Assembly (NCBI GenBank): GCA_038125265.1
Contig: JAYPDM010000014.1
Span: 1-32,770 of the forward strand
Reading direction: 5' to 3'
Length of the DNA: 32,770 nucleotides
Source: JAURFX01 sp038125265
Lineage (GTDB): Bacteria > Pseudomonadota > Gammaproteobacteria > Steroidobacterales > Rariloculaceae
Shown in pieces: positions 24,472 through 32,456 of this stretch; positions within the stretch are counted from its first letter, which is position 1, and each line of letters starts with the position of its first letter. The notes beneath the pieces are model-generated. The model made no database searches. It worked only from the letters and a program-made list of their open reading frames with translations, and was not told the DNA's origin. Position numbers and translations under genes: made by a program.

Positions 24472-25104
24472 TTAGCCTTCATTAACTGATGGACACATCT
24501 TTGCAAGATAACAGTCATTACATTTAGGTTTTCTTGCAATGCAAATATACCTACCATGGTATATCAGCAAATGATGTATATCATGAAGATATTGTTTCGG
24601 GATGATATTCATTAGGTCATTTTCTACCTTTAGTGGGGTATTACCATTAGACAATCCTATTCTCCTTGATACGCGGTAAACATGCGTATCAACAGCAACA
24701 GTAGGCTCACCAAACGCAACATTAAGGACCACATTTGCTGTTTTTCTGCCTACTCCAGGAAGAGACTCCAGGTCCTCTCTGTTTTTTGGTACCTTATTGT
24801 TAAAATCTGCAATAATCTTTTTGCAGCATGCAATTATATTTTTAGATTTAGCATTATAAAGACCGATCGTCTTTATGTATTTTTTTAAACCAAGCTCACC
24901 TAACTCAATAATTTTTTTTGGGGTATTAGCAATTTTAAATAGCTCTTTGGTTGCCTTATTAACGCTAACATCTGTTGCTTGCGCTGACAAAATTACACTT
25001 ATCAGTAATTCAAAGTTAGTACGATAGCTTAATTCAGTTTTCTTATTACTTTGATGCTTTTCTAATAAAGCACATATTTGATTAATATGATTACGATTCC
25101 TCAT
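24472..25104 (-). CDS. nth: Endonuclease III
   Basis: A 210-residue base-excision-repair glycosylase/AP lyase. The helix-hairpin-helix is LPGVGRKTANVVLNVAFG with the catalytic Lys, followed by the catalytic Asp in VAVDTHVYRVSRRIGL. The C terminus carries the [4Fe-4S] loop C-x6-C-x2-C-x5-C (CIARKPKCNDCYLAKMCP). The segment LLISVILSAQATD is also conserved. The start overlaps the end of the rsxB-like gene by 14 bp. The pairing with an rsxB gene mirrors the rsx-nth order of E. coli. Confidence 0.96.
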   Translation of the reverse strand: MRNRNHINQICALLEKHQSNKKTELSYRTNFELLISVILSAQATDVSVNKATKELFKIANTPKKIIELGELGLKKYIKTIGLYNAKSKNIIACCKKIIADFNNKVPKNREDLESLPGVGRKTANVVLNVAFGEPTVAVDTHVYRVSRRIGLSNGNTPLKVENDLMNIIPKQYLHDIHHLLIYHGRYICIARKPKCNDCYLAKMCPSVNEG

Positions 25105-25453
25105 ATTTCTTTTTGGCTTTGTTAATTAATTCAAGCATCAATATATGATTATCTTCAGAAACTGTATTTTTAAAATTATCTTTTGACTTAGGCCTTTGTA
25201 TTTGCGCGAGCACATAACTAATTTGTTTAGGATGAAACTGAGTATGGGTAGATTCTACTTCAATTAGTGAAATGCAATTGGTTGGGCAAGGATCGATGCA
25301 TAATTCACAGCCAGTACATAAATCATTGATCACCTGATGTAAAGTTTCATTGGCGCCTAAGATTGCATCAAAAGGACATTCGCGCACACAGACATGACAG
25401 CCAATACAATTTTCTGCATCGATGATTGCTAACTTTTTGGTTTCTTTAGGCAA
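25091..25453 (-). CDS. RnfB/RsxB-like dicluster ferredoxin, lacking the membrane anchor
   Basis: Encodes 120 residues. LAIIDAENCIGCHVCVRECPFDAILGANETLHQV and CTGCELCIDPCPTNCISLIEV match the C-terminal two-[4Fe-4S] ferredoxin region of RsxB/RnfB closely. The usual N-terminal membrane helix and the additional Fe-S domain of RnfB are absent, and no other rnf/rsx subunit genes are nearby. The start is TTG at 25453, one base after the stop of the upstream gene (TAA-T-TTG). It overlaps nth by 14 bp, so the rsxB-nth synteny remains while the rest of the complex has gone or moved. A soluble electron carrier is the plain reading. Confidence 0.88.
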   Translation of the reverse strand: MPKETKKLAIIDAENCIGCHVCVRECPFDAILGANETLHQVINDLCTGCELCIDPCPTNCISLIEVESTHTQFHPKQISYVLAQIQRPKSKDNFKNTVSEDNHILMLELINKAKKKYEES

Positions 25454-25454
25454 A

Positions 25455-25784
25455 TTATGAAATTTTCATTCCTGCTTTAGCACCATCATCAGCAGTTAAG
25501 AGAAAAACTCCTTCATCTGAGGGGCTAGATGCAGCCAATAGCATTCCCTCGGAGGTGCCAAAACTCATCTCTCTTGGCTCAAGATTCGCAACCATGATAA
25601 CTTTTTTCCCAATCAATAAGCTAGCGTCATAGTATTGTTTGATACCAGCAAATACGGTTCTATTTTTCTCTTCACCGGCATCTACTTCGAATTTAATTAA
25701 TTTTTTGGAATCCTCAACAGGCTCTGCACTTATAATAGTTGCAACAACTAGCTTAACTTTCATTAGATCTTCAATATTTATCAT
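25455..25784 (-). CDS. MetG C-terminal tRNA-binding domain as a separate gene
   Basis: Encodes 109 residues that match the C-terminal OB-fold of methionyl-tRNA synthetase: INIEDLMKVKLVVATIISAEPVEDSKKLIKFEVDAGEE, then VFAGIKQYY and MVANLEPREMSFGTSEGMLLAA. It lies in the same frame as the catalytic gene and directly follows its TAA (TAA-ATG), so the two look like one gene split by a stop. AAAGGA six nucleotides before the ATG shows it has its own ribosome-binding site. In E. coli this domain is fused and mediates dimerisation and tRNA binding; here it would act as a trans subunit or dimerise alone. Confidence 0.92.
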   Translation of the reverse strand: MINIEDLMKVKLVVATIISAEPVEDSKKLIKFEVDAGEEKNRTVFAGIKQYYDASLLIGKKVIMVANLEPREMSFGTSEGMLLAASSPSDEGVFLLTADDGAKAGMKIS

Positions 25785-27359
25785 TTAATTTCCTTTAAGA
25801 GTATTTAATTGATCCATTTCAATGCGTGACATAATTGGCGAGAAATCTCGAATATGCTCTCCATTAATGAGTTTCTTATGGTCGCTCCAGAAGAGACTTT
25901 CAGTATTAAGAAATAATTCAGATTTTTTTGCAATATCGGGAATTATAGGTTTTAAAAAAATAATTAATATTCTAAATAATTGAATTCCATCAGAACAAAT
26001 TTGTATAGCTTTATCTTTTTGATCTTCAGATTTCGCTAAAAGCCAGGGTTTCTCATCATCTATGTATTTATTGGCCTCATCACATAAAGACATAATTTTG
26101 CGAATAACTTTTGCATACTTTCTGTCTTGATAGTCAGACATTAACTCTAAAGATTGATTTTGAAAATGCGTAATTAAGTCTTTGTTATAGATTTCATCAG
26201 ATAATTTCTTATCATTTAGTTTTGAAATAAAGCCAGAGCATCGGCTAGCAAGGTTAATAAGCTTTCCGACTAAATCTGAGTTAATTTTATTAACTAGATC
26301 ACTATAATTTAGATCAATATCCTCAATAGTATCGCTCAATTTGCTCGCATAATAATACCTTAATATGTCTGGCTCAAAGTTTTGAGAGAACTCTTCAGCG
26401 AGGATAAAGGTCCCTTTTGATTTAGACATCTTCTCTCCATTTACTGTGACAAATCCATGTGCAAAGACAGAAGTAGGCGTCCTAAAATCAGCGCCTTCAA
26501 GCACTGCCGGCCAAAAGAGACAATGAAAATAGGTAATATCCTTTCCAATAAAATGATAAACCTCATATTTACTATCTTTTGACCAATAATCATCAAAGTT
26601 AATTCCATGATTACCGCAATAATTTTTAAAACTTGCCATATAGCCTATGGTGGCATCAAACCAAACATAAAAATATTTACCCTGATAGCCTGGAATTTCA
26701 ATTCCAAAATAGGGCTCATCTCTACTAATTGTCCAATCCTGGAGTTCGTCTGAAAACCATTCAAATAATTTATTTTTAAGATTTTCATTTAAATTATTGT
26801 TCACCCAGTCTTCAAGGTAATCCTTAAATGTATTCAGCTTAAAAAATAAATGATTTGATTTTTTTATGCTGGGCGTTGAATTTGACAATGTAGACTTTGG
26901 GTCTATAAGTTCCAATGGTGAGTAGGTTGCACCGCAAGCATCGCAAGAGTCTCCATTTTGATTTATAGATTTACACCTTGGGCAAGTACCTTTTACAAAA
27001 CGATCTGGTAAGAACATTTGTTTTTCATCATCAAAGGCTTGATCCACAACTTTTTCGATCACAAGGTTTTTTTCTAAAAGTCTCTCAAAAATAAGCTTAG
27101 TTATTTCATGATTCTCAATACAATCCGTTGTCACATAGTTATCAAGACTAATTCTATAAGTCATTAAAACTTTTTTATGCTGTTCTGCTGAATTTTCTAC
27201 AAGGGCTTTTGGAGATATATCGAGCTTTTCAGCAGCAAGCATGGTCGGAGTTCCATGTGCGTCAGTAGCACCGACAAATATACAATTATTACCAATATGC
27301 CTTTGAAATTTAACCCAGATGTCTGTTTGGATCCACTCGAGCATATGACCTAAATGGAG
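25785..27359 (-). CDS. metG: Methionyl-tRNA synthetase, catalytic part (5' end in gap)
   Basis: At least 524 residues of class I MetRS. The frame extends beyond the first ATG to the gap edge and so includes HLGH, the HIGH signature, at 27345-27356, followed by MLEWIQTDIWVKFQRH. The zinc knuckle CPRCKSINQNGDSCDACG and the KMSKS loop NGEKMSKSKGTF are intact. About 15-20 N-terminal residues are lost in the gap. The protein stops after the anticodon-binding helices (MDQLNTLKGN); the tRNA-binding domain is encoded separately. It charges tRNA-Met with methionine. It is divergent from mrp across the gap, as in E. coli. Confidence 0.95.
   Translation of the reverse strand, partial: LHLGHMLEWIQTDIWVKFQRHIGNNCIFVGATDAHGTPTMLAAEKLDISPKALVENSAEQHKKVLMTYRISLDNYVTTDCIENHEITKLIFERLLEKNLVIEKVVDQAFDDEKQMFLPDRFVKGTCPRCKSINQNGDSCDACGATYSPLELIDPKSTLSNSTPSIKKSNHLFFKLNTFKDYLEDWVNNNLNENLKNKLFEWFSDELQDWTISRDEPYFGIEIPGYQGKYFYVWFDATIGYMASFKNYCGNHGINFDDYWSKDSKYEVYHFIGKDITYFHCLFWPAVLEGADFRTPTSVFAHGFVTVNGEKMSKSKGTFILAEEFSQNFEPDILRYYYASKLSDTIEDIDLNYSDLVNKINSDLVGKLINLASRCSGFISKLNDKKLSDEIYNKDLITHFQNQSLELMSDYQDRKYAKVIRKIMSLCDEANKYIDDEKPWLLAKSEDQKDKAIQICSDGIQLFRILIIFLKPIIPDIAKKSELFLNTESLFWSDHKKLINGEHIRDFSPIMSRIEMDQLNTLKGN
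25791..25796 (-). promoter_or_regulatory. Shine-Dalgarno AAAGGA for the separate MetG C-terminal gene
   Basis: AAAGGA sits within the last codons of the MetG catalytic gene on the reverse strand, six nucleotides before the ATG that directly follows the TAA. It argues that the downstream domain is translated on its own rather than lost by mutation. Confidence 0.65.
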
Positions 27360-27459
27360 NNNNNNNNNNNNNNNNNNNNNNNNNNNNNNNNNNNNNNNNN
27401 NNNNNNNNNNNNNNNNNNNNNNNNNNNNNNNNNNNNNNNNNNNNNNNNNNNNNNNNNNN
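27360..27459. other. Assembly gap (100 N) between metG and mrp
   Basis: Exactly 100 N. It should contain the first codons of metG on the left, the first 90 or so residues of mrp on the right, and the divergent promoters between them. The real length is therefore probably well above 100 bp. Confidence 0.95.
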
Positions 27460-27460
27460 T

Positions 27461-28321
27461 TTTGAAATTAAATTTAAAATAAGCGCTTATGGGAACACCA
27501 ACAGTCAACCAATTTCTGGCGTTAAAAATATTATTGCTATTGCTTCAGGAAAAGGTGGGGTAGGTAAGTCAACCATTGCAAATGGTATCGCACGAACACT
27601 CGTTAATTTTGGCGTTAAAGTAGCCCTTTTAGATGCTGACATCTATGGCCCTAGCCAACCATTAATGCAGTCAATATCAGGAGAAAAGGCAACCAGCGAT
27701 GACGGTAAATTTATTAACCCTATCATTAGAGATGGTTTACAAGTAATGTCTATTGGTTTTTTAGTGGATGAAAAATCAGCAGTTGCATGGCGCGGACCTA
27801 TGGCAACCTCTGCGCTTTTACAGCTTTTAAATCAGACAAAATGGGATGACGCTGATTTTCTTATTATAGATTTGCCCCCTGGAACTGGAGATATTCAGTT
27901 AACGCTGGGACAAAAAATTCCAGTCAATGGCTCAGTCATAGTAACAACTCCACAGGAGATAGCTTTGCTTGATGTTAGAAGAGGAATAGAGATGTTTAAG
28001 AAGGTAAATATTCCACTTCTTGGAATAATTGAAAATTTAAATTTATATACTTGCCCAAAATGCGGCCATGAAGAGCCTTTATTTGGTTGTGATGGCGGAA
28101 AATCTTTAGCTGAAAATGAACAAATACAGTTATGCGGCAGTATCCCAATTGATAGAGAATTGCAGGAATCTGTTGATAAAGGCGATTATAATTATTTCTC
28201 AAGGGAATCGAAGACCCAGGAAATATTTAAAGAAATTACTTCTAATATTACTGCAAAATTGTGTTCACTAGGCAAAAATCCAAAATCTATTTTTCCAGAA
28301 ATCAAGGTTGAAAAAGTATGA
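27461..28321 (+). CDS. mrp: Mrp/ApbC Fe-S cluster carrier ATPase (5' end in gap)
   Basis: The frame is open from the gap edge and gives 286 residues. It includes the deviant Walker A IIAIASGKGGVGKSTIANGIA, about 60 residues before the first visible ATG, so that ATG is internal. Then come LLDADIYGPSQP, DFLIIDLPPGTGDIQLT, and the C-terminal CPKCGHEEPLFGCDGG with the CxxC cluster-binding pair. Mrp/ApbC proteins scaffold and transfer [4Fe-4S] clusters. The N-terminal MIP18-like (DUF59) domain is mostly in the gap. It overlaps dcd by 4 bp (ATGA). Confidence 0.95.
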   Translation, partial: FEIKFKISAYGNTNSQPISGVKNIIAIASGKGGVGKSTIANGIARTLVNFGVKVALLDADIYGPSQPLMQSISGEKATSDDGKFINPIIRDGLQVMSIGFLVDEKSAVAWRGPMATSALLQLLNQTKWDDADFLIIDLPPGTGDIQLTLGQKIPVNGSVIVTTPQEIALLDVRRGIEMFKKVNIPLLGIIENLNLYTCPKCGHEEPLFGCDGGKSLAENEQIQLCGSIPIDRELQESVDKGDYNYFSRESKTQEIFKEITSNITAKLCSLGKNPKSIFPEIKVEKV

Positions 28322-28881
28322 GCATAAAGTCCGATAAGTGGATTAGAAGGATGGCTTCAGATGGAATGATATCTCCATTTGAAAGCAACCAAATAAGAAC
28401 TCTTAATGATCAAAAAATTATTTCATATGGTACCTCTAGTTATGGTTACGATGTTCGATGTTCTGATGAGTTTAAGGTATTTACTAATATAAATTCAGCA
28501 ATCGTTGATCCCAAAAAATTTGATGATACTAGTTTTGTAGATATGAAAGGGGATATTTGTATTATTCCACCGAACTCATTTGCTCTAGCAAGGACTGTGG
28601 AGTTTTTTAAAATACCAAGAAGTGTTCTCACAATTTGCCTTGGCAAGTCGACTTATGCGAGGTGCGGAATTATTGTCAATGTTACGCCTTTAGAGCCAGA
28701 ATGGGAGGGTCATGTTACGCTGGAATTTAGTAACACAACACCGCTTCCAGCAAAGATTTACGCTAATGAGGGAGTTGCTCAAATGTTGTTTTTTGAGTCA
28801 GATGAAATATGTGATGTAAGCTATAAGGATCGGGGTGGCAAATATCAAGGGCAAACTGGCGTCACCTTACCCAAGGCATAA
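28318..28881 (+). CDS. dcd: dCTP deaminase
   Basis: A 187-residue trimeric dCTP deaminase producing dUTP for dTMP synthesis. Key segments are SYGTSSYGYDVRCSDEFKVFTN, FALARTVEFFKIPRSVLTICLGKSTYARCGIIVNVTPLEPEWEGHVTLEFSNTTPLPAKIYANEGVAQMLFFES and the C-terminal KYQGQTGVTLPK. These are the Arg/Ser phosphate-binding loop, the catalytic Glu and the lid. Length is normal. Coupled to mrp through ATGA; mrp-dcd linkage is common in gammaproteobacteria. Confidence 0.97.
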   Translation: MSIKSDKWIRRMASDGMISPFESNQIRTLNDQKIISYGTSSYGYDVRCSDEFKVFTNINSAIVDPKKFDDTSFVDMKGDICIIPPNSFALARTVEFFKIPRSVLTICLGKSTYARCGIIVNVTPLEPEWEGHVTLEFSNTTPLPAKIYANEGVAQMLFFESDEICDVSYKDRGGKYQGQTGVTLPKA

Positions 28882-28893
28882 TCATGCTACTTA

Positions 28894-29532
28894 TCAAAGA
28901 TTGATATTGATTGGAATTTGAAGATCTTTACTTTTATGAATTACTTTTGGCTGATTATTAGTAATTGAGATGCTCTCATTACAAATATACTCAATTATTA
29001 ATGGATAGAGAATATGCTCTGCATTATGAACCTTTTCCTTTAATGTCGCCTCGGTATCATCTTTGCTAATTAGTAATTGACACTGCCCTAAAATAGGACC
29101 TGCATCCAATTCTTTTGTGACACAATGTACAGTTGCACCATGATATTTATCTTGAGCCTCTAGAGCTTTTCGATGCGTATGAAGCCCTTTGTATTTTGGC
29201 AACAATGAGGGATGGATATTTATGATTTTTCCATTAAATGCATTTACTACATCTTCATTCAGTATTTTCATAAATCCGGCCAAGACTATGAGATCTGGAT
29301 TGAGATCAATCAAAATATCTAAAAGAAGGGCGTCAAATTCTTTTTTTGAAAATTTATTTGATGAGATAGTCTGGGTTGGAATATTTGCTATTTTAGCTCT
29401 ACTTAAACCATAGGCTTTCTCTTGATCGCTTACAACACAAGTAATTTTATAATTACGAGCTTTATAATCCATTATGGCTTGTAAGTTAGAGCCATTACCG
29501 CTTATCAAAACTACAATGTTTTTACTGGTCAC
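28894..29532 (-). CDS. purN: Phosphoribosylglycinamide formyltransferase (GART)
   Basis: A 212-residue folate-dependent formyltransferase of purine synthesis. The N-terminal phosphate-binding loop is VLISGNGSNLQAI, then GFMKIL, IINIHPSLLPKYKGLHTHRKALE (catalytic Asn and His), and GATVHCVTKELDAGPILGQ with the catalytic Asp. The start is GTG at 29532, overlapping the purM TGA by 4 bp (GTGA). It converges with dcd, 12 bp apart. Confidence 0.96.
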   Translation of the reverse strand: MTSKNIVVLISGNGSNLQAIMDYKARNYKITCVVSDQEKAYGLSRAKIANIPTQTISSNKFSKKEFDALLLDILIDLNPDLIVLAGFMKILNEDVVNAFNGKIINIHPSLLPKYKGLHTHRKALEAQDKYHGATVHCVTKELDAGPILGQCQLLISKDDTEATLKEKVHNAEHILYPLIIEYICNESISITNNQPKVIHKSKDLQIPININL

Positions 29533-30557
29533 TCTATGTAGATAGTTTCTTTAGAGTTGCCCTCATCAATAAAGCCGATAGAGCAACATTGATATCCAAT
29601 TTTATTTAAGCAATTGAGCGCTAATTCTTCCTCAGACTTATCAACGCATATTACAAGACCAATTCCACAATTAAAGGTTCTTAGCATTTCATGCCGCTCA
29701 ACTCCCATTGATTGAATCCACCGAAATAAATCAGGTATTGGGAGTGCATTTAATTGCAGAATGGGTGACAACCCCTGGGGTAACATTCTAGGTATATTTT
29801 CTGTTAAGCCACCACCGGTAATATGTGCAATACCCTTAATACTTAACTTTTTGATTGCATCTAAGACCAGCTCAGAATAAATGGATGTAGGTTTTAGCAA
29901 AGAGTCAATAAGATTTTCCTCTCCAATATTAATAGCCAGTGGATTTTGTCCATCTAATAACTTATGAATAAGTGAAAAGCCATTTGAATGGACACCCGAT
30001 GATGCAACGCCTATCAGAACATCGCCTTTTGTGATTTGTGTTCCATCGATAATAGATTTTTTATCGACTATGCCGACACAAAATCCAGCTAGATCAAATT
30101 CACCTTTTGCTGCAGAAGTTGGATGCTCAGCAGTCTCACCACCAAGCAAATCCATTTTAGCTATTTCACAACCTCTCGCGATACTGGTAATGACCATTTC
30201 AGCTTGATCAATATCAAGTTTTTGTGTTGAGTAATAATCGAGAAAAAATAGCGGTCTTGCGCCTAGGACTGCAATATCATTGACACACATTGCAACCAGA
30301 TCAATTCCAATTCCATCATATTTTTGATATTTTCTAGCTAAATCTATTTTTGTACCCACCCCGTCGGTTCCTGATACAAGTACTGGCTCATCATATCCAT
30401 TAAGATCAAGCTGGAAGAGTCCACCAAAGCCACCGATTGAATTTAATTTATTTTTTGATGGAATTTGAGCGGCAATTTTTTTTATTCTTGAGACAAGTTC
30501 ATTGCCTGCAGCTATATCCACGCCTGCATCCTTATAGGTAAATTGATTATTTGCCAT
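29529..30557 (-). CDS. purM: Phosphoribosylformylglycinamidine cyclo-ligase (AIR synthetase)
   Basis: A 342-residue ATP-dependent AIR synthetase. It starts YKDAGVDIAAGNELVSRIK, then FQLDLNGYDEPVLVSGTDGVGTKIDLARKY, CVNDIAVLGARPLFFLDYY and LLGGETAEHP. The C-terminal glycine-rich LTENIPRMLPQG and FNCGIGLV complete the pattern. It is paired with purN as in many gammaproteobacteria, and is divergent from a DUF2066 gene over only 43 bp. Its ATG has no strong Shine-Dalgarno sequence. Confidence 0.96.
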   Translation of the reverse strand: MANNQFTYKDAGVDIAAGNELVSRIKKIAAQIPSKNKLNSIGGFGGLFQLDLNGYDEPVLVSGTDGVGTKIDLARKYQKYDGIGIDLVAMCVNDIAVLGARPLFFLDYYSTQKLDIDQAEMVITSIARGCEIAKMDLLGGETAEHPTSAAKGEFDLAGFCVGIVDKKSIIDGTQITKGDVLIGVASSGVHSNGFSLIHKLLDGQNPLAINIGEENLIDSLLKPTSIYSELVLDAIKKLSIKGIAHITGGGLTENIPRMLPQGLSPILQLNALPIPDLFRWIQSMGVERHEMLRTFNCGIGLVICVDKSEEELALNCLNKIGYQCCSIGFIDEGNSKETIYIE

Positions 30558-30592
30558 GAAAAAACTTATTCTAAATAAGATGTAATGACATA

Positions 30593-30600
30593 ATTATAAT
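30593..30600. promoter_or_regulatory. Symmetric ATTATAAT, candidate purM -10 box
   Basis: In the 43-bp divergent spacer, the 8-bp palindrome ATTATAAT contains a TATAAT on each strand. On the reverse strand it would give a purM leader of about 28 nt, a sensible position. On the forward strand TATAAT touches the DUF2066 ATG, too close to serve that gene unless its start is elsewhere. Confidence 0.35.
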
Positions 30601-31605
30601 ATGAATAAAGTTACCAGTTTCATTAAATGCCATAGTTTCCTGGTTTTTATGTTTTTTTTAAGTCATGCCTATGCCGAAACCTTTGCTGATCTTTTTGAGG
30701 TTACCATCAGCACAGATAACGAGGCTTATTTAAATCTTGATGAAAATGCATTTATTGAGATTGCACTTGATACATTACTTCTTCGTATTACTGGAAGAGA
30801 CGATCTTCATCTGGTTGCTGATTATGATTCATTAAGACCCTACCAAAACCTAGTGTTGCAAAGAGGTTATATAGAAGATGAAAGATATTTGGTAGTTTTT
30901 ATCGAGGAGAGTATTCGTACTTTTTTGAGAGTTAATAATATTAATTTTTGGGGCGAGGAAAGACCACAAATTGGATTAATTGCAGTTTCCTCTGAAGGTC
31001 GAACATTGCAAGAAGCAAACTTTCTTGCTCCATCCTCTGAATACTTTATAGACCTCAATTCAATGATTGAGGCAGATGCGTATCAAAGGGGAATTTTTAT
31101 AAATTACATACATACCGATGATTATTCCGTTATAGCAAACGATATTATATTTTTTAATTTCAATGCTTTGCAGGATATTATGGAGAGTCAAGGTTTAGAC
31201 TATCTTGTACTTTTAAACATCCAGAGTCTTTATTTTGAGGATAGATTTTTTTGGTATTTACTTGATAAAAATTCTGGCGTTAGAAAGATTGAGGCGAACG
31301 CTTTGTCTGATGGTATTCCAAATATAGCAAGTTATCTTGCATCCAATTATGCCTTTCCAGATTATACTGAAAATATCGAGATTACCGTTGCGGGTATTCA
31401 TTCAATGGAGGACTATAATCGCTTGAGACAAAGACTTCGTGACTTAAGCATCATTGAAAATATTCAATTTAGGTCTCTTATCAATGATAATTTAAATTTA
31501 AGATTAGATGTAACTGGTGGCGCAGAAGCCTTCTCAAAAATTATCTCAATTGAAAACTTATTTGTATTTAGTGGAGATACCTTAATCTTTCAAAATATTC
31601 CATGA
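30601..31605 (+). CDS. DUF2066 domain-containing exported protein
   Basis: A 334-residue protein with a signal peptide (MNKVTSFIKCHSFLVFMFFLSHAYA, probable cleavage after AYA). The mature region, FADLFEVTISTDNEAYLNLDENAFIEIALDTLLLRITGRDDLH, then YIEDERYLVVFIEESIRTFLRVNNINFWGEERPQIGL, follows DUF2066. This family sits beside purM in many gammaproteobacteria (for example PA0946 next to purMN in Pseudomonas). Its function is unknown; it is probably periplasmic. The gene after it overlaps by 4 bp. Confidence 0.85.
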   Translation: MNKVTSFIKCHSFLVFMFFLSHAYAETFADLFEVTISTDNEAYLNLDENAFIEIALDTLLLRITGRDDLHLVADYDSLRPYQNLVLQRGYIEDERYLVVFIEESIRTFLRVNNINFWGEERPQIGLIAVSSEGRTLQEANFLAPSSEYFIDLNSMIEADAYQRGIFINYIHTDDYSVIANDIIFFNFNALQDIMESQGLDYLVLLNIQSLYFEDRFFWYLLDKNSGVRKIEANALSDGIPNIASYLASNYAFPDYTENIEITVAGIHSMEDYNRLRQRLRDLSIIENIQFRSLINDNLNLRLDVTGGAEAFSKIISIENLFVFSGDTLIFQNIP

Positions 31606-32162
31606 TGTCTTTTGCTCGATATATCCCCAATGCAATAAGCATTATTAGGCTTATTTCTATTATACCGACGCTATGGCTGTTTTTGAGAGGCGAGTTTTTC
31701 TGGACACTCATATTAATGATGGTATCGACAATTTCTGATGGTCTTGACGGTTACTTGGCTAGGAAATTTAATTTAGCCTCTAGGATTGGATCTCTGTTAG
31801 ATCCTATTGCAGATAAAGTACTGATTTCAACTTTCTTTATTGTTTATGCCTTCTATAATTTTATTCCGTTAGAGTTAATGATAATTGTCATTGGTAGGGA
31901 TTTGCTAATTTTGACAGGTTACATTAATTTGAGATTGATTGAAGGACCTTTTGATGCAAAACCTGACCCTCTTAGCAAGGTGAATACATTTGTAGAATTT
32001 ATTTTTATATTATTGATCGTGGTAAATCTATTGCTCGATTTAAATCCTTTAGTTGTAGAAACATTTGCAGGACTTGTTATAGCCTTGTCACTGTTAAGCT
32101 TAATCAAATATGTATTAATTTGGAGCGAAAGAGTACTAAAGGCTTTGCGTTTAGTTAATTAG
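31602..32162 (+). CDS. CDP-alcohol phosphatidyltransferase family protein (PgsA-like)
   Basis: A 186-residue inner-membrane enzyme with about five membrane segments and the full family signature D-G-x2-A-R-x8-G-x3-D-x3-D (DGLDGYLARKFNLASRIGSLLDPIADK). Such enzymes move a phosphatidyl group from CDP-diacylglycerol to an alcohol. The opening FARYIPNAISIIRLISIIPTLWLF and the length suggest phosphatidylglycerophosphate synthase or a close relative, but substrate cannot be fixed. The first ATG at 31602 overlaps the DUF2066 stop, and a second ATG follows immediately. The end overlaps the convergent membrane gene by 12 bp. Confidence 0.88.
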   Translation: MMSFARYIPNAISIIRLISIIPTLWLFLRGEFFWTLILMMVSTISDGLDGYLARKFNLASRIGSLLDPIADKVLISTFFIVYAFYNFIPLELMIIVIGRDLLILTGYINLRLIEGPFDAKPDPLSKVNTFVEFIFILLIVVNLLLDLNPLVVETFAGLVIALSLLSLIKYVLIWSERVLKALRLVN

Positions 32163-32456
32163 CACGAGTTTTCTCGAAAGAATCAAGCCGATAAAATAAG
32201 TAATCAATATTATGAGAGCAAAATATGATTGCTCCGGATAAATAAATAGATCAGTCAAAAAATACCCTGTAGCGCCAATATAAAAAACTGCATTAATGAC
32301 TAACTTAATCTGAGTCATTTTGATTAGGATAAAAGGTGCATAAAGTATATAGAAGAAAATCAACTGCAAGAAAAACGAATCGGTTAAATATAAATAAGTT
32401 ATAACAAGAGCTAGATTAGATAAAAAAATAAACCTAAAAAGAAATTTTAGAGTCAT
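32151..32456 (-). CDS. DUF2069-like small membrane protein
   Basis: Encodes 101 residues with four hydrophobic segments (about residues 5-25, 27-45, 50-68, 76-95) and few charges. The ATG at 32456 overlaps the wrbA stop by one base (TGATG); a TTG one codon upstream is also in frame. Size, membrane content and place next to wrbA in the purM/DUF2066 neighbourhood match DUF2069 of gammaproteobacteria (as at PA0948). The sequence itself is too hydrophobic and divergent for certainty. Function unknown. Confidence 0.65.
   Translation of the reverse strand: MTLKFLFRFIFLSNLALVITYLYLTDSFFLQLIFFYILYAPFILIKMTQIKLVINAVFYIGATGYFLTDLFIYPEQSYFALIILITYFIGLILSRKLVLIN

Noticed and set aside
25785..25787. MetG stop codon as a pseudogene lesion
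   Set aside because: The downstream part has its own ATG immediately after the stop and a well-spaced AAAGGA, and both domains are intact, so fission fits better than decay.
30565..30579. Small hairpin CTTATT-cta-AATAAG upstream of purM as a riboswitch or terminator
   Set aside because: The stem is six A/T-rich pairs with no T-tract and no conserved purine-aptamer sequence; likely chance in AT-rich DNA.
30595..30600. TATAAT as promoter of the DUF2066 gene
   Set aside because: It touches the ATG, so transcription would begin inside the signal peptide; more plausible as the purM -10 on the other strand.
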